DNA of 13,064 nt from an uncultured Oscillospiraceae bacterium (GCA_934659445.1 CAKUHV010000042.1:1-13064), one strand, 5' to 3'. Positions 1-7,058 are shown, counted from the stretch's first letter. Notes: a model not told the origin generated them from the sequence alone. Translations and numbers: made by a program.

Positions 1-1059
1 GTTGCTAACGGCGCCTACCGCACCGCGTCCCTGTGCTTCGGCGCACTGGCAAACCACATCGTAGCGGTCTCTTCCACTATCGGCGGCAGCGTCACCGGCG
101 GCGGAGAGTACCGTCCCGGGAGCGACGTCACCCTGACTGCCACGGCGGACAGCGGCTACCGCTTTGCCGGGTGGGAGCTCACCGGCGCGACAGTGAGCGA
201 CCTGACTGCCGCCACCATCACCTTCACCATGCCGGCCAACGGCAACGTGACCGCTCTGGCGCGGTTTGTCCCCAAGAGCGGCTCCAGCGGCAAGAAGTAC
301 AGCCAGACCGTGGACGCCAAGGCCGGGGAGCTCGTCCGGATCACTCTGCCCGGCGCCACGGGGGAGAACAGCGGCCTGCCCTACTATATCGCCGGCGACG
401 GCAGCCGGGTGTTCGTACCCATTGCCGCCAGCATCAGCGGGCAGATGACCTTCCTGGCCCCCAGAAGCACCACCTATCACTTCATGGATCGCAATGAGAC
501 CTTTAAGGACATGGAGAGCCACTGGGCCAGAAGTGCGGCGGAGTTCGCCGCCGCCCGGGGCCTGTTTGCCGGAGTGGGGGACGGCCTGTTCGCCCCCGAC
601 CGGCCCATGACCCGGGCCATGTTCGCCACGGTGCTGTACAGTCTGGCCGACCGGCCCGCCGTGAGCGGCAGCAGCGCCTTCACCGATGTGGCCGACGGCG
701 CTTGGTACGCCAGGGCGGTCACCTGGGGCCAGGCCAACGGCATCATCTCCGGCTACGGGAATGGCCGCTTCGGCCCTGACGACCTGATCACCCGGGAGCA
801 GATGTGCGCCCTGATCGTCAGCTACCTGCGCTGGGCAGGGCTGACGGCGGAGCGGACCACGGCGGCCAACACCTTTGCCGACAGCGGCAGCATCTCCTCC
901 TGGGCGCGGGACAGCGTGGCCTTCTGCCAGACCCGGGGCCTGATCTCCGGCCGCCCTGGCAACCTGTTCGCCCCCAAGGCCAACGCCACCCGGGCGGAGA
1001 ACAGCGTGGTATTCCGGCAGATGATCCTGAACGTACTGACCACGATGGCAAAGCAGTGA
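1..1059 (+). CDS. SLH-domain surface protein with InlB-type repeat (C-terminal part)
   Basis: The reading frame is open from base 1 to the TGA at 1057-1059, so the N-terminus lies outside the window and 352 residues are visible. Visible residues about 20-90 resemble a divergent InlB B-repeat (a GGSVTGGG turn, a YRPGSDVTLTATA strand, then GYRFAGWEL), a small beta-rich module common in Gram-positive surface proteins. Three SLH domains follow, starting near visible residues 168 (FKDMESHWA), 227 (FTDVADGAWYA) and 292 (FADSGSISSWA), each with a G-x-F-x-P-x-x-x-x-TR-type motif. SLH triplets bind secondary cell-wall polymers, so the protein is probably exported and held at the cell surface by its C-terminus. 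The third repeat is the most divergent (LFAPKANATRAE). What the missing N-terminal part binds or does cannot be told. The following gene also encodes an exported protein. Confidence 0.93.
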   Translation, partial: VANGAYRTASLCFGALANHIVAVSSTIGGSVTGGGEYRPGSDVTLTATADSGYRFAGWELTGATVSDLTAATITFTMPANGNVTALARFVPKSGSSGKKYSQTVDAKAGELVRITLPGATGENSGLPYYIAGDGSRVFVPIAASISGQMTFLAPRSTTYHFMDRNETFKDMESHWARSAAEFAAARGLFAGVGDGLFAPDRPMTRAMFATVLYSLADRPAVSGSSAFTDVADGAWYARAVTWGQANGIISGYGNGRFGPDDLITREQMCALIVSYLRWAGLTAERTTAANTFADSGSISSWARDSVAFCQTRGLISGRPGNLFAPKANATRAENSVVFRQMILNVLTTMAKQ

Positions 1060-1074
1060 CCCCATAAGTGACAA

Positions 1075-1105
1075 GGCGCCCCCGCCCCATCGGGGCGGGG
1101 GCGCC
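1075..1105. other. GC-rich perfect hairpin after the SLH gene
   Basis: A 14-bp perfect inverted repeat (1075-1088 with 1092-1105, loop ATC) begins 15 bases after the SLH stop codon. Its position suggests a transcription end or mRNA 3' stabiliser for the SLH gene. No T-tract follows on the plus strand; an A-run lies at 1113-1119 instead. It is therefore not a canonical intrinsic terminator, and some readthrough into the protease gene is possible. Confidence 0.6.
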
Positions 1106-1147
1106 GGGACGTAAAAAAACCGGAAAACCTTGGAAAAGAGCGTGACT

Positions 1148-2071
1148 ATGAGACGAAGGATCTGTGCCCTGCTGTGTGTCCTGCTGCTGCTGACTGCCCC
1201 CGTCGGGGCGGCGGAGCAGGGCCTGCGGGTGGCCTTTCTGGACAGCGGCATCTCCCTGAAGCATCTGGACCCGGAGCGGGTGGAGGCGGGGGAGAACCTG
1301 ATCTTCCCCGGCCGGGACACGGACGACCGGGTGGGCCACGGAACGGCCACGGCGGGACTGGTGCTGGGGGCGGCGGACATGGGCCTGACCGGTCTGTGCC
1401 CCACGGCCACGGCGGTGCCCATCGTGTGCTACGACCGCTACCCCTCCGGCACTGCGGCCCAGGGGGACGGGGCCACTCTGGCCCGGGCCATCCGGCTGGC
1501 GGTGGATGAATACGGCTGCCGGATCGTCAACATCAGCATGGGCACTACCGAGGATAGCCAGGAACTGCGCGCGGCGGTGGAATACGCCGTCAGCCGGGGC
1601 GCCCTGCTGATCTCCGCCGCGGGCAACGACAACGGGACTGCCCCGGAGCGGGTGTACTACCCCGCAGCCTATGACGGGGTGATCGGCGTGGGCGCAGCGG
1701 ACGGGGAGGGGGCCGCCCCCTTCTCTCAGCGGCACGGCGTGGATGTACTGGCCCCGGGCACAGATCTGGCCGTGGCCACCAACCGCAACAGCGCCAGCCC
1801 CCAGCGGCGCAGCGGGACCTCTTACGCCTGTGCCGTGGTCAGCGGCATCTGCGCCCGGATCTGGACGCAGGAGCCGGAGCTGACCGCCGACGAGGTGAAG
1901 CAGCGGCTGTTTGACATGGCCAGGGATGTAGAGGAGCCGGGCTTTGACGGGGACAGCGGCTGGGGGCTGGTGGAGCCGGGGGAGGATGCGCCGCAGCTTA
2001 CAGGGGCCTATCCTGTCGTGGGGGGCGCGGTCTCCGTGGCCCTGCTGACCGCTCTGCTGAGCCTGAGATAA
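1148..2071 (+). CDS. secreted subtilisin-family (S8) serine protease
   Basis: The predicted product is 307 residues, starting at the ATG at 1148 behind GGAAAAGAG (1132-1140). An in-frame TTG at 1130 would add six residues but has a poorer ribosome site. Residues 1-22 form a signal peptide (RRR, then a Cys/Leu-rich core ending in VGAA). The S8 triad is complete: Asp32 (FLDSGI), His64 (VGHGTATAG) and Ser225 (SGTSYA), with the oxyanion Asn160 (AAGND). Only about ten residues separate the signal peptide from the Asp motif, so there is no room for the usual 70-80 residue inhibitory propeptide. The C-terminus ends in a hydrophobic stretch (about residues 288-306) that could be a membrane anchor. 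It probably acts at the cell surface on unknown substrates. It lies directly downstream of the SLH protein gene, but a functional link is only inferred. Confidence 0.93.
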   Translation: MRRRICALLCVLLLLTAPVGAAEQGLRVAFLDSGISLKHLDPERVEAGENLIFPGRDTDDRVGHGTATAGLVLGAADMGLTGLCPTATAVPIVCYDRYPSGTAAQGDGATLARAIRLAVDEYGCRIVNISMGTTEDSQELRAAVEYAVSRGALLISAAGNDNGTAPERVYYPAAYDGVIGVGAADGEGAAPFSQRHGVDVLAPGTDLAVATNRNSASPQRRSGTSYACAVVSGICARIWTQEPELTADEVKQRLFDMARDVEEPGFDGDSGWGLVEPGEDAPQLTGAYPVVGGAVSVALLTALLSLR

Positions 2072-2080
2072 GAGAAACGA

Positions 2081-2132
2081 AAACCCCACTGGCAGCCGGA
2101 GAACCGGCGGCCGGTGGGGTTTGATCTTTATT
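2081..2132. terminator. bidirectional terminator between S8 protease and ygiQ genes
   Basis: A 13-bp stem (AAACCCCACTGGC paired with GCCGGTGGGGTTT, one G-T wobble) carries an inner 5-bp GCCGG/CCGGC extension with loop AGAA. It spans 2081-2122 and is followed by a T-rich stretch to about 2132 on the plus strand. On the minus strand the stem ends in TTTTCGTTTCTCTT. It sits between two convergent genes and can serve both. Confidence 0.88.
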
Positions 2133-4128
2133 TCCGTTTCCGCGCGTTTGCCTTGGGCTTTGCCTTGGCCCAGCCCGCTTTGCGGGCGGGGCGGGGAGAA
2201 GCGGGCCGTTCCGGCGGGTTTTTGCCCCCAGGGCGGGCCTTTTTCTGCTCCTGGGGCCTGCCCCTCCGGGCGGCAGCCCCCTGCGGGGGGCGCTCCTGCC
2301 GGGGCGGCTGATCGGCGGCCCGCTTGTCCGGCTTGATCAGACAGTGCTTGCCGTAGCCGATGAGATCCTCGCGGCCGGTCCTGTGCAGGGCCTCCAGCAC
2401 CAGCTTGCGGTTCTGGGGCTTGCGCCACTGCATCAGCGCCCGCTGCAGGGCCTTGTCGTGGGGCGTTTTGGGCACGAACACCGGCTTCATGGTGCGGGGG
2501 TCGATGCCGGTGTACCACATGCAGGTGGCCAAAGTGCCGGGGGTGGGGTAGAAATCCTGCACCTGCTCCGGCATATGTCCCTGCTTGTTCAGCCACTCGG
2601 CCAGCTGCACCGCGTCCTCCAGAGTGCAGCCGGGGTGAGAGGAGATGAGGTAGGGCACCAGATACTGGTCCATGCCGTACCGGCGGTTGAGCTTGAAGTA
2701 TTTCTCCCGGAACCTCTCGTACACCTCGATATGGGGCTTGCCCATATAGTCCAGAGTGTGGGCCACACAGTGCTCCGGGGCCACCTTCAGCTGGCCGGAG
2801 ATGTGATGCTGCACCAGATCGGTGAAAAACTCCCCGCTGGGGTCCTTCATCAGAAAGTCGAAGCGGATGCCGGAGCGGATGAATACCTTCTTGATGCCGG
2901 GAATGGCCCGCAGCTTCCGCAAGAGCATCATATAGTCCGTATGATCAGCGTCCAGATTGGGGCAGGGCTCCGGCGCCAGGCAGGCCCGGTTTTTGCACAT
3001 GCCGTACTTCAGCTGCTTCTGGCAGGAGGGGCGGCGGAAGGTGGCGGAGGGTCCGCCCACATCGTGGATATACCCCTTGAAGCCGGGATGATGGGTCAGG
3101 GCGGTGACCTCCCGGATCACGGACTCGTGGCTGCGGCTGGTGACGGTGCGCCCCTGATGGAAGGCCAGAGAGCAGAAATTGCACGCCCCGAAGCAGCCCC
3201 GGTTGTGGGTGACGGAGAAGCGCACCTCCTCGATGGCGGGCACGCCCCCCATGTCGTCGTACATGGGGTGGGGCTCCCGCACATAGGGCAGCTCGGCCAC
3301 CCGGTCCAGCTCCCGGGTGGGCAGGGGATAGGCCGGGGGATTGACCAGCAGGAACTGCTTTCCGTGCCGCTGAAGAATGGCGCGGCCCACGGCGGCGTCG
3401 TGCTCCTGATACTCCGCCATGTTGGCCCGGGCGTAGGCGATCTTGTCTGCGGCCACCTCCTCGAAGGAGGGCACCTCCACGTGGGGATAGACGCAGATAC
3501 CGGGGTGGGGGACGGCCACGCAGGTGCCCCGCACATCGGTGATCTCCTCCACCGGGGTGCCGCTGGCCAGACGGGCGGCGATCTCTAAAGTGGCGTACTC
3601 CCCCATGCCGTAGGTGAGGATATCCGCCTGGGCGTCAAAGAGGACGGAGCGGCGCACCTTGTCCTCCCAGTAGTCATAGTGGGCGAAACGGCGCAGACTG
3701 GCCTCCAGCCCGCCGATGACGATGGGGATGTCCCCGAACACCTGCCGCACCCGGTTGGAGTAGACGATGGTGGCGTGGTCCGGGCGCAGTCCGGCCTTGC
3801 GGCCGGGGGAGTATGCGTCGTCGTGGCGGCGCTTCCGGGCGGCGGTGTAGTGGGCCACCATGGAGTCGATGTTGCCCGCGGAGATCAGCACCCCCAGCCG
3901 GGGCCGGCCCAGGGCGGTGAAGGCGGCGGGGTCCCGCCAGTCGGGCTGGGCCATAACGGCCACCCGGTAGCCCGCCGCCTCCAGAATGCGGCCGATGATG
4001 GCCGGGCCGAAGGAGGGGTGGTCCACATAGGCGTCTCCGGTGATCAGCAGGAAATCATAGCCGTCCCAGCCCCGGCGGGCCATGTCCGCCGGGCTGACGG
4101 GGAGAAAAAGATCGCGGTCAAGGGGCAT
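2128..4128 (-). CDS. YgiQ-family radical SAM protein
   Basis: The predicted product is 666 residues. I chose the start at 4128 because GGGAGGT (4134-4140) sits seven bases upstream of an ATG and the YgiQ N-terminus (LFLPVSPADMARRGWDGYDF) begins there; a longer in-frame start at 4185 lacks support. The order is the YgiQ N-terminal domain (about 1-300, with ITGDAYVDHPSFG and VIGGLEASLRRFAHYDYW), a radical SAM core with the CFGACNFC cluster motif (Cys312, Cys316, Cys319) that binds [4Fe-4S] and S-adenosylmethionine, then the DUF3362-type C-terminal region ending near CLIKPDK. The last ~68 residues are a low-complexity Arg/Lys/Pro/Gly tail typical of an unstructured or nucleic-acid-contacting extension. 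The precise reaction of YgiQ proteins is not established. It is the last gene of the pyrC operon, 53 bases after the phosphatase-GNAT gene. Confidence 0.95.
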   Translation of the reverse strand: MPLDRDLFLPVSPADMARRGWDGYDFLLITGDAYVDHPSFGPAIIGRILEAAGYRVAVMAQPDWRDPAAFTALGRPRLGVLISAGNIDSMVAHYTAARKRRHDDAYSPGRKAGLRPDHATIVYSNRVRQVFGDIPIVIGGLEASLRRFAHYDYWEDKVRRSVLFDAQADILTYGMGEYATLEIAARLASGTPVEEITDVRGTCVAVPHPGICVYPHVEVPSFEEVAADKIAYARANMAEYQEHDAAVGRAILQRHGKQFLLVNPPAYPLPTRELDRVAELPYVREPHPMYDDMGGVPAIEEVRFSVTHNRGCFGACNFCSLAFHQGRTVTSRSHESVIREVTALTHHPGFKGYIHDVGGPSATFRRPSCQKQLKYGMCKNRACLAPEPCPNLDADHTDYMMLLRKLRAIPGIKKVFIRSGIRFDFLMKDPSGEFFTDLVQHHISGQLKVAPEHCVAHTLDYMGKPHIEVYERFREKYFKLNRRYGMDQYLVPYLISSHPGCTLEDAVQLAEWLNKQGHMPEQVQDFYPTPGTLATCMWYTGIDPRTMKPVFVPKTPHDKALQRALMQWRKPQNRKLVLEALHRTGREDLIGYGKHCLIKPDKRAADQPPRQERPPQGAAARRGRPQEQKKARPGGKNPPERPASPRPARKAGWAKAKPKANARKRK

Positions 4129-4145
4129 AGTGTTACCTCCCATAA

Positions 4146-4183
4146 GACCCGCCCCGCCGGGGGCTCCGACGGGGCGCGGGGTC
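4146..4183 (-). other. intercistronic hairpin upstream of ygiQ
   Basis: On the minus strand GACCC pairs with GGGTC (4179-4183 with 4146-4150) and GCCCCG with CGGGGC (4170-4175 with 4151-4156), with a three-base bulge on one side. The hairpin overlaps the stop codon of the phosphatase gene and ends six bases before the ygiQ ribosome site. There is no T-tract, so a role in mRNA processing or in tuning ygiQ translation is more likely than termination. This role is inference. Confidence 0.4.
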
Positions 4184-5240
4184 ATTGGTCATATCCGATG
4201 TAAAGCTCCAGCAGGCCGGGATGCTGCCGGGACGGGGCGAAGCCCGCCGCGTCCCAGAGACGCGGCTCCACCTCATCCGGCGGACACAGGAGCAGCCGGT
4301 CAAGTCCCATGGAGCGGAAGGCGGAGACCGCCTGCCCAATGAGCTGGAGGGCGGTGTACTCCACCCGCTGCTCCGGCTCCAGATACAGGCGGGGGATCAG
4401 CCCCGCCCCTTCGGCGGCGCAAGCGCGGCTGTCCAGCAGGAGAAGGCCCACCGTCTGGTCCTTTGCCGCAGCGGAGAGCAGCTGCTGCCCCTCACGCTGC
4501 GGCAGAGTCAGCCCGGCGGCGGACAGGACCGCCCCGTCCCGGGGCAGGGCCGCCGGGCGGAACCAGAGGTTGACCTCCTCCGCCGCAGCCTGCTTGCGCC
4601 ACCAGGACTGACGGCGCAGGGTGGAGATCTCGTCGCTGAGATGGGAGCTGTCCCCCTCGTACTCCACGGAGAAGCGTTCCCCGTCAAAGGACAGCAGAGT
4701 TACCGCCGTGTTGTCGCAGAAGGGCAGGGCGGCCCAGCCGCTCTCCGGGATGCTCTGGGCCAGGGCCAGGAACTGGCGGATCACCGAGCCGTGGGCAAAA
4801 ACGGCGACGGTGCGGCCGTCATTGGCGGCGGCGATGGAGCGCAGTGCCGCGTCGAAGCGGGCGGCGGCCATCTGAAAGGTCTCTCCCTCCGGGGCCTGCC
4901 AGGCGGGGTCGGTGCGGCTGAACAGGGCCATCTCCTCGGGGGCGTTATGGCGGGTGTCGCCGAAGGTGCGGTCCTCCCATTGGCCGAAGCCGATCTCCCG
5001 CAGGCCGGGGTGGGTGTGCAGCTCCAGCCCCCGGGGGCGGTAAATGGCCCCGGCGGTGGTCATGGTGCGGAACAGGGGACTGGCCCACACCTGGTCGATC
5101 TGCACGCCGTCGAAGCGGCGCTCCAGGGCATTGATCTGAAGGCGGCCCCGGGGAGTGATCAGCGAGTCGTACCAGCCGTGGACGCGGCGGTAGAGGTTGC
5201 CCTCCGCCTCGGCGTGGCGGATGAGATAGATCGTCGTCAT
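4182..5240 (-). CDS. histidine phosphatase fused to a GNAT-like domain
   Basis: The predicted product is 352 residues, with AAGGA eight bases before the ATG. Residues 1-200 are a histidine phosphatase (phosphoglycerate-mutase superfamily) with all expected catalytic residues: the RHAE motif (Arg8, His9), Arg58 in SPLFRTMTTA, Glu82 in REIGFGQWE and His150 in FAHGSVIRQF. Substrates of such enzymes range from sugar phosphates to nucleotides and vitamin precursors, and none can be named here. Residues about 225-350 resemble a GNAT acetyltransferase: strand LIPRLYLEPEQR, helix LQLIGQAVSAFRSMG, strand DRLLLCP, then LWDAAGF in the place of the usual FYEKLGF. The acetyl-CoA loop Q/RxxGxG/A is degenerate (QRVEYTA, Gly replaced by Tyr295), so the second domain may be regulatory or inactive. 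It lies between pyrC (33-base gap) and ygiQ and is probably co-transcribed with both. Confidence 0.88.
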   Translation of the reverse strand: MTTIYLIRHAEAEGNLYRRVHGWYDSLITPRGRLQINALERRFDGVQIDQVWASPLFRTMTTAGAIYRPRGLELHTHPGLREIGFGQWEDRTFGDTRHNAPEEMALFSRTDPAWQAPEGETFQMAAARFDAALRSIAAANDGRTVAVFAHGSVIRQFLALAQSIPESGWAALPFCDNTAVTLLSFDGERFSVEYEGDSSHLSDEISTLRRQSWWRKQAAAEEVNLWFRPAALPRDGAVLSAAGLTLPQREGQQLLSAAAKDQTVGLLLLDSRACAAEGAGLIPRLYLEPEQRVEYTALQLIGQAVSAFRSMGLDRLLLCPPDEVEPRLWDAAGFAPSRQHPGLLELYIGYDQ

Positions 5241-5273
5241 ACTGTGATTCCTTTGTGTAAAGATGATGGGGGA

Positions 5274-6548
5274 TCAGTCCCCCTGATATACAATGTCTCC
5301 CCCGGCGATGGTGTACCTCACCCGGCCTCTCATGGTCTTGCCGGCGAAGGGGGTGCTCCTGCCCTTGGATGCGAACCGGGCGGGGTCCACCACCCACTCC
5401 TGATCCGGGTCGAAGATCACCAGATCGGCGTCTGTCCCCACCGCCATGCGGCCGCGGCTGACATGGAGAATGTCGGCGGGGTTGGCGGTCATTTTTCGGA
5501 GGATGGCGGGCAGCTCCAGCCTGCCCGTGTGATACAGCCCGGTCAGGCTGGCTGCCAGCAGAGTCTCCAGCCCCACCATGCCGCTGGGGGCGCGGGTGAG
5601 GGGGCGGGCCTTCTCCTCCGGGGTATAGGGGGAATGGTCAGAGGCGATGACGTCGATGGTGCCGTCGGCCAGACCGGCGGCTACGGCGTCCAGATCCCGC
5701 CGGGTGCGCAGGGGCGGGGTCAATCGGGCGGCGGAGCCCTGAGTGAGCACCTCGTCCTCGGTGAGGGAGAAGTACTGGGGGCAGGTCTCGCAGGTGATGG
5801 GCGCGCCCCGCTTCTTCATTTTGCGGATGATGTCCACGCTGCCCGCGGTGGACACATGGCAGATGTGGACGGGGGCGCCGGTCTCCTCGGCCAGCATGGC
5901 GTCCCGCATGACCATCAACTCCTCGGCGATGGCCGGACGCCCCTCAAGCCACAGCTGGCGGGAGACGGCCCCCTCGTTTACCGCCCGTCCGGCGGACATG
6001 GTGAACTCCTCGCAGTGGCACAGAATGGGCAGCTCCAGCCGCCGGGCAAGGATCAATGCGTCCCGCATCAGGTTGGCGTTGTCGATGCTCCGGCTGTCGT
6101 CGGACAGGGCGGCGGCCCCGGCTTTTTTCAGGGCCTCGCCGTCGGTCAGCTCCTCCCCCAGCAGGCCCCGGGTCACGGTGCCCACGGGGAGGATCCGGGC
6201 GGGACAGGGGGCGGAACGGGTCAGGATATCCGCGATACGGTCTGGGCTGTCCAGCGGGGGCGTCGTGTCCCCCATACAGGTCAGCGTGGTCACGCCGCCC
6301 CGAACGGCGGCGGCGGTGCCGGAGGACAGATCCTCCCGCTCCGTCTGGCCGGGGTCCCGCAGGTGGACGTGCATGTCGATCAGTCCCGGGGCGACGACCA
6401 GTCCGGCGGCGTCGATCACGCGGTCGGCCTCGGCGGACAGACCGTGCTCCAGAATGGCGATCTTTCCGTCCTCTGCCAGCAGGTCCTGAAGCAGCACCGT
6501 GTCGGTGACCGGGTGGACTACCCGGCCATTTTTGATCAGCAGTTTCAT
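5274..6548 (-). CDS. pyrC: dihydroorotase, class I
   Basis: The predicted product is 424 residues, the normal length for class I enzymes, with GGAGGA eight bases before the ATG. It catalyses the reversible cyclisation of carbamoyl-aspartate to dihydroorotate, step three of pyrimidine synthesis, in the cytosol. Metal and catalytic positions are visible: His60/His62 in DMHVHLRDPG, Asp150/Asp151 in LSDDS (class I enzymes use Asp here rather than a carboxylated Lys), His178 in LCHCEE, His231 in CHVST and Asp304 in ASDHSPYTPEEK. Two usually conserved substrate-side asparagines differ: the MxNTxP motif reads MGDTTP (Asp94) and NPPLR reads TPPLR (Thr277). An activity shift or a related cyclic amidohydrolase cannot be excluded, but the overall sequence, especially DGTIDVIASDH and the EEK that follows, favours dihydroorotase. 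It is the first gene of a three-gene minus-strand operon. I saw no PyrR-type attenuator in its leader of about 75 bases. Confidence 0.9.
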   Translation of the reverse strand: MKLLIKNGRVVHPVTDTVLLQDLLAEDGKIAILEHGLSAEADRVIDAAGLVVAPGLIDMHVHLRDPGQTEREDLSSGTAAAVRGGVTTLTCMGDTTPPLDSPDRIADILTRSAPCPARILPVGTVTRGLLGEELTDGEALKKAGAAALSDDSRSIDNANLMRDALILARRLELPILCHCEEFTMSAGRAVNEGAVSRQLWLEGRPAIAEELMVMRDAMLAEETGAPVHICHVSTAGSVDIIRKMKKRGAPITCETCPQYFSLTEDEVLTQGSAARLTPPLRTRRDLDAVAAGLADGTIDVIASDHSPYTPEEKARPLTRAPSGMVGLETLLAASLTGLYHTGRLELPAILRKMTANPADILHVSRGRMAVGTDADLVIFDPDQEWVVDPARFASKGRSTPFAGKTMRGRVRYTIAGGDIVYQGD

Positions 6549-6628
6549 GTATGATTCCTCCGGCGGCAGGGGCCGCAGCGTCGAAATTTTTGTCGGTCAA
6601 AAAGAAATCCCCATCAGGATACAATTTT

Positions 6629-6657
6629 ATTATAGCGGAATACACAGGATTTAGCAA
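6629..6657 (-). promoter_or_regulatory. sigma-A promoter of the pyrC operon
   Basis: On the minus strand, -35 TTGCTA (6652-6657) and -10 TATAAT (6629-6634, a perfect consensus) are separated by 17 bases. Transcription would start near 6622, giving a leader of about 75 bases before pyrC. The gene that follows on the plus strand starts at 6732, so this promoter sits in a divergent intergenic region. Confidence 0.82.
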
Positions 6658-6691
6658 TGGATTTTTCCCCGCGGTCGGGCACAATAAAAGG

Positions 6692-6712
6692 GCGGCGGAA
6701 ACGATCCGCCGC
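6692..6712 (+). other. hairpin abutting the ribosome site of the small membrane-protein gene
   Basis: GCGGCGGA (6692-6699) pairs perfectly with TCCGCCGC (6705-6712) across the loop AACGA. It ends just before AAGGAG (6717-6722), the ribosome site of the 62-residue gene. It could affect translation or mRNA stability. No clear plus-strand promoter was recognised upstream of it. Confidence 0.4.
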
Positions 6713-6731
6713 GGGGAAGGAGCGAGAGCAT

Positions 6732-6920
6732 ATGAGCTGTCATAACGAGGGCTGCGGCTGCGGAAAATTTTTTGTGGGGATGGGTCTGGGCCTGATGGTA
6801 GGGGCCGGACTGGGCATGACCGTGTCCCCCAGCCGGAGGCAGGTGCGCCGGGTGGCCCACAAGGCGGCCCAGCGGGTGAACGAGGTCGTGGACGACCTGG
6901 CCGACGCCATGGGGCTGTAA
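6732..6920 (+). CDS. small glycine-rich membrane protein, YtxH-like
   Basis: The predicted product is 62 residues. The start at 6732 is supported by AAGGAG (6717-6722) nine bases upstream; an in-frame upstream ATG at 6657 would add a proline/arginine-rich stretch that looks non-coding. The layout is a short Cys-rich N-terminus (CHNEGCGCG, three cysteines), one glycine-zipper-like membrane segment (about residues 12-31, FFVGMGLGLMVGAGLGM), then a basic amphipathic helix ending in VVDDLADAMGL. This matches the style of YtxH-type small proteins, whose role is unclear. It is a single-gene unit, divergent from pyrC and closed by its own terminator. Confidence 0.75.
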   Translation: MSCHNEGCGCGKFFVGMGLGLMVGAGLGMTVSPSRRQVRRVAHKAAQRVNEVVDDLADAMGL

Positions 6921-6941
6921 GATAGAGAGAACGGCCCGGAA

Positions 6942-6979
6942 GCAGCCGGACGCCTTTGACAGCGTCCGGTTGCTTTTTT
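6942..6979 (+). terminator. intrinsic terminator of the small membrane-protein gene
   Basis: A 12-bp stem (6942-6953 with 6962-6973, one G-T wobble) with an eight-base loop (CTTTGACA) is followed directly by six T residues (6974-6979). It starts 21 bases after the stop codon and is a textbook Rho-independent terminator. Confidence 0.92.
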
Positions 6980-6998
6980 GCGTGGGGTCAGGTATACT
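6970..6998 (+). promoter_or_regulatory. promoter of cdd, overlapping the preceding terminator
   Basis: -35 TTGCTT (6970-6975) and -10 TATACT (6993-6998) are separated by 17 bases. The -35 box lies in the last bases of the terminator stem and its T-tract. Transcription would start near 7005, so the 17-bp palindrome at 7021-7058 would be in the cdd leader. Confidence 0.72.
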
Positions 6999-7020
6999 AT
7001 AAATGACTCCCAATTCTTTT

Positions 7021-7058
7021 ATGTGTTTCCCGCCCCCCTGCGGGGGCGGGAAACACAT
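7021..7058. repeat. perfect 17-bp palindrome in the cdd leader (REP-like)
   Basis: ATGTGTTTCCCGCCCCC (7021-7037) is the exact reverse complement of 7042-7058, with a CTGC loop. The outer arm is A/T-rich and the core is pure G/C. There is no T-tract, and it sits upstream of the gene rather than after one, so it does not look like a terminator. It shares a layout with the palindrome at 12551-12583: a mixed outer arm, TTTC, a GCC-type core and a CTGCGG-type centre. Both may belong to one family of dispersed intergenic repeats. In the mRNA it would form a very stable hairpin between the cdd promoter and ribosome site. Confidence 0.75.

Noticed and set aside
1075..1119. An intrinsic terminator after the SLH gene
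   Set aside because: The hairpin is strong, but an A-run rather than a T-tract follows on the plus strand, so it is listed as a hairpin of uncertain role.
818..2596. A 592-codon open frame on the minus strand
   Set aside because: It overlaps the SLH, S8 protease and YgiQ genes and crosses a bidirectional terminator. Its composition is Arg/Pro/Gly/His-rich with no motifs.
2344..3588. A 414-codon open frame on the plus strand
   Set aside because: It is the antisense shadow of the YgiQ radical SAM core and has no domain of its own.
4185..6554. A 789-codon open frame on the plus strand
   Set aside because: It lies opposite the phosphatase-GNAT and dihydroorotase genes, both of which have clear motifs and ribosome sites. 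Its product is Gly/Gln/His/Val-rich with no recognisable domain, a common shadow in GC-rich DNA.
6549..6628. A PyrR-type attenuator or riboswitch in the pyrC leader
   Set aside because: The leader of about 75 bases has no terminator/antiterminator pair and no recognisable PyrR-binding sequence.
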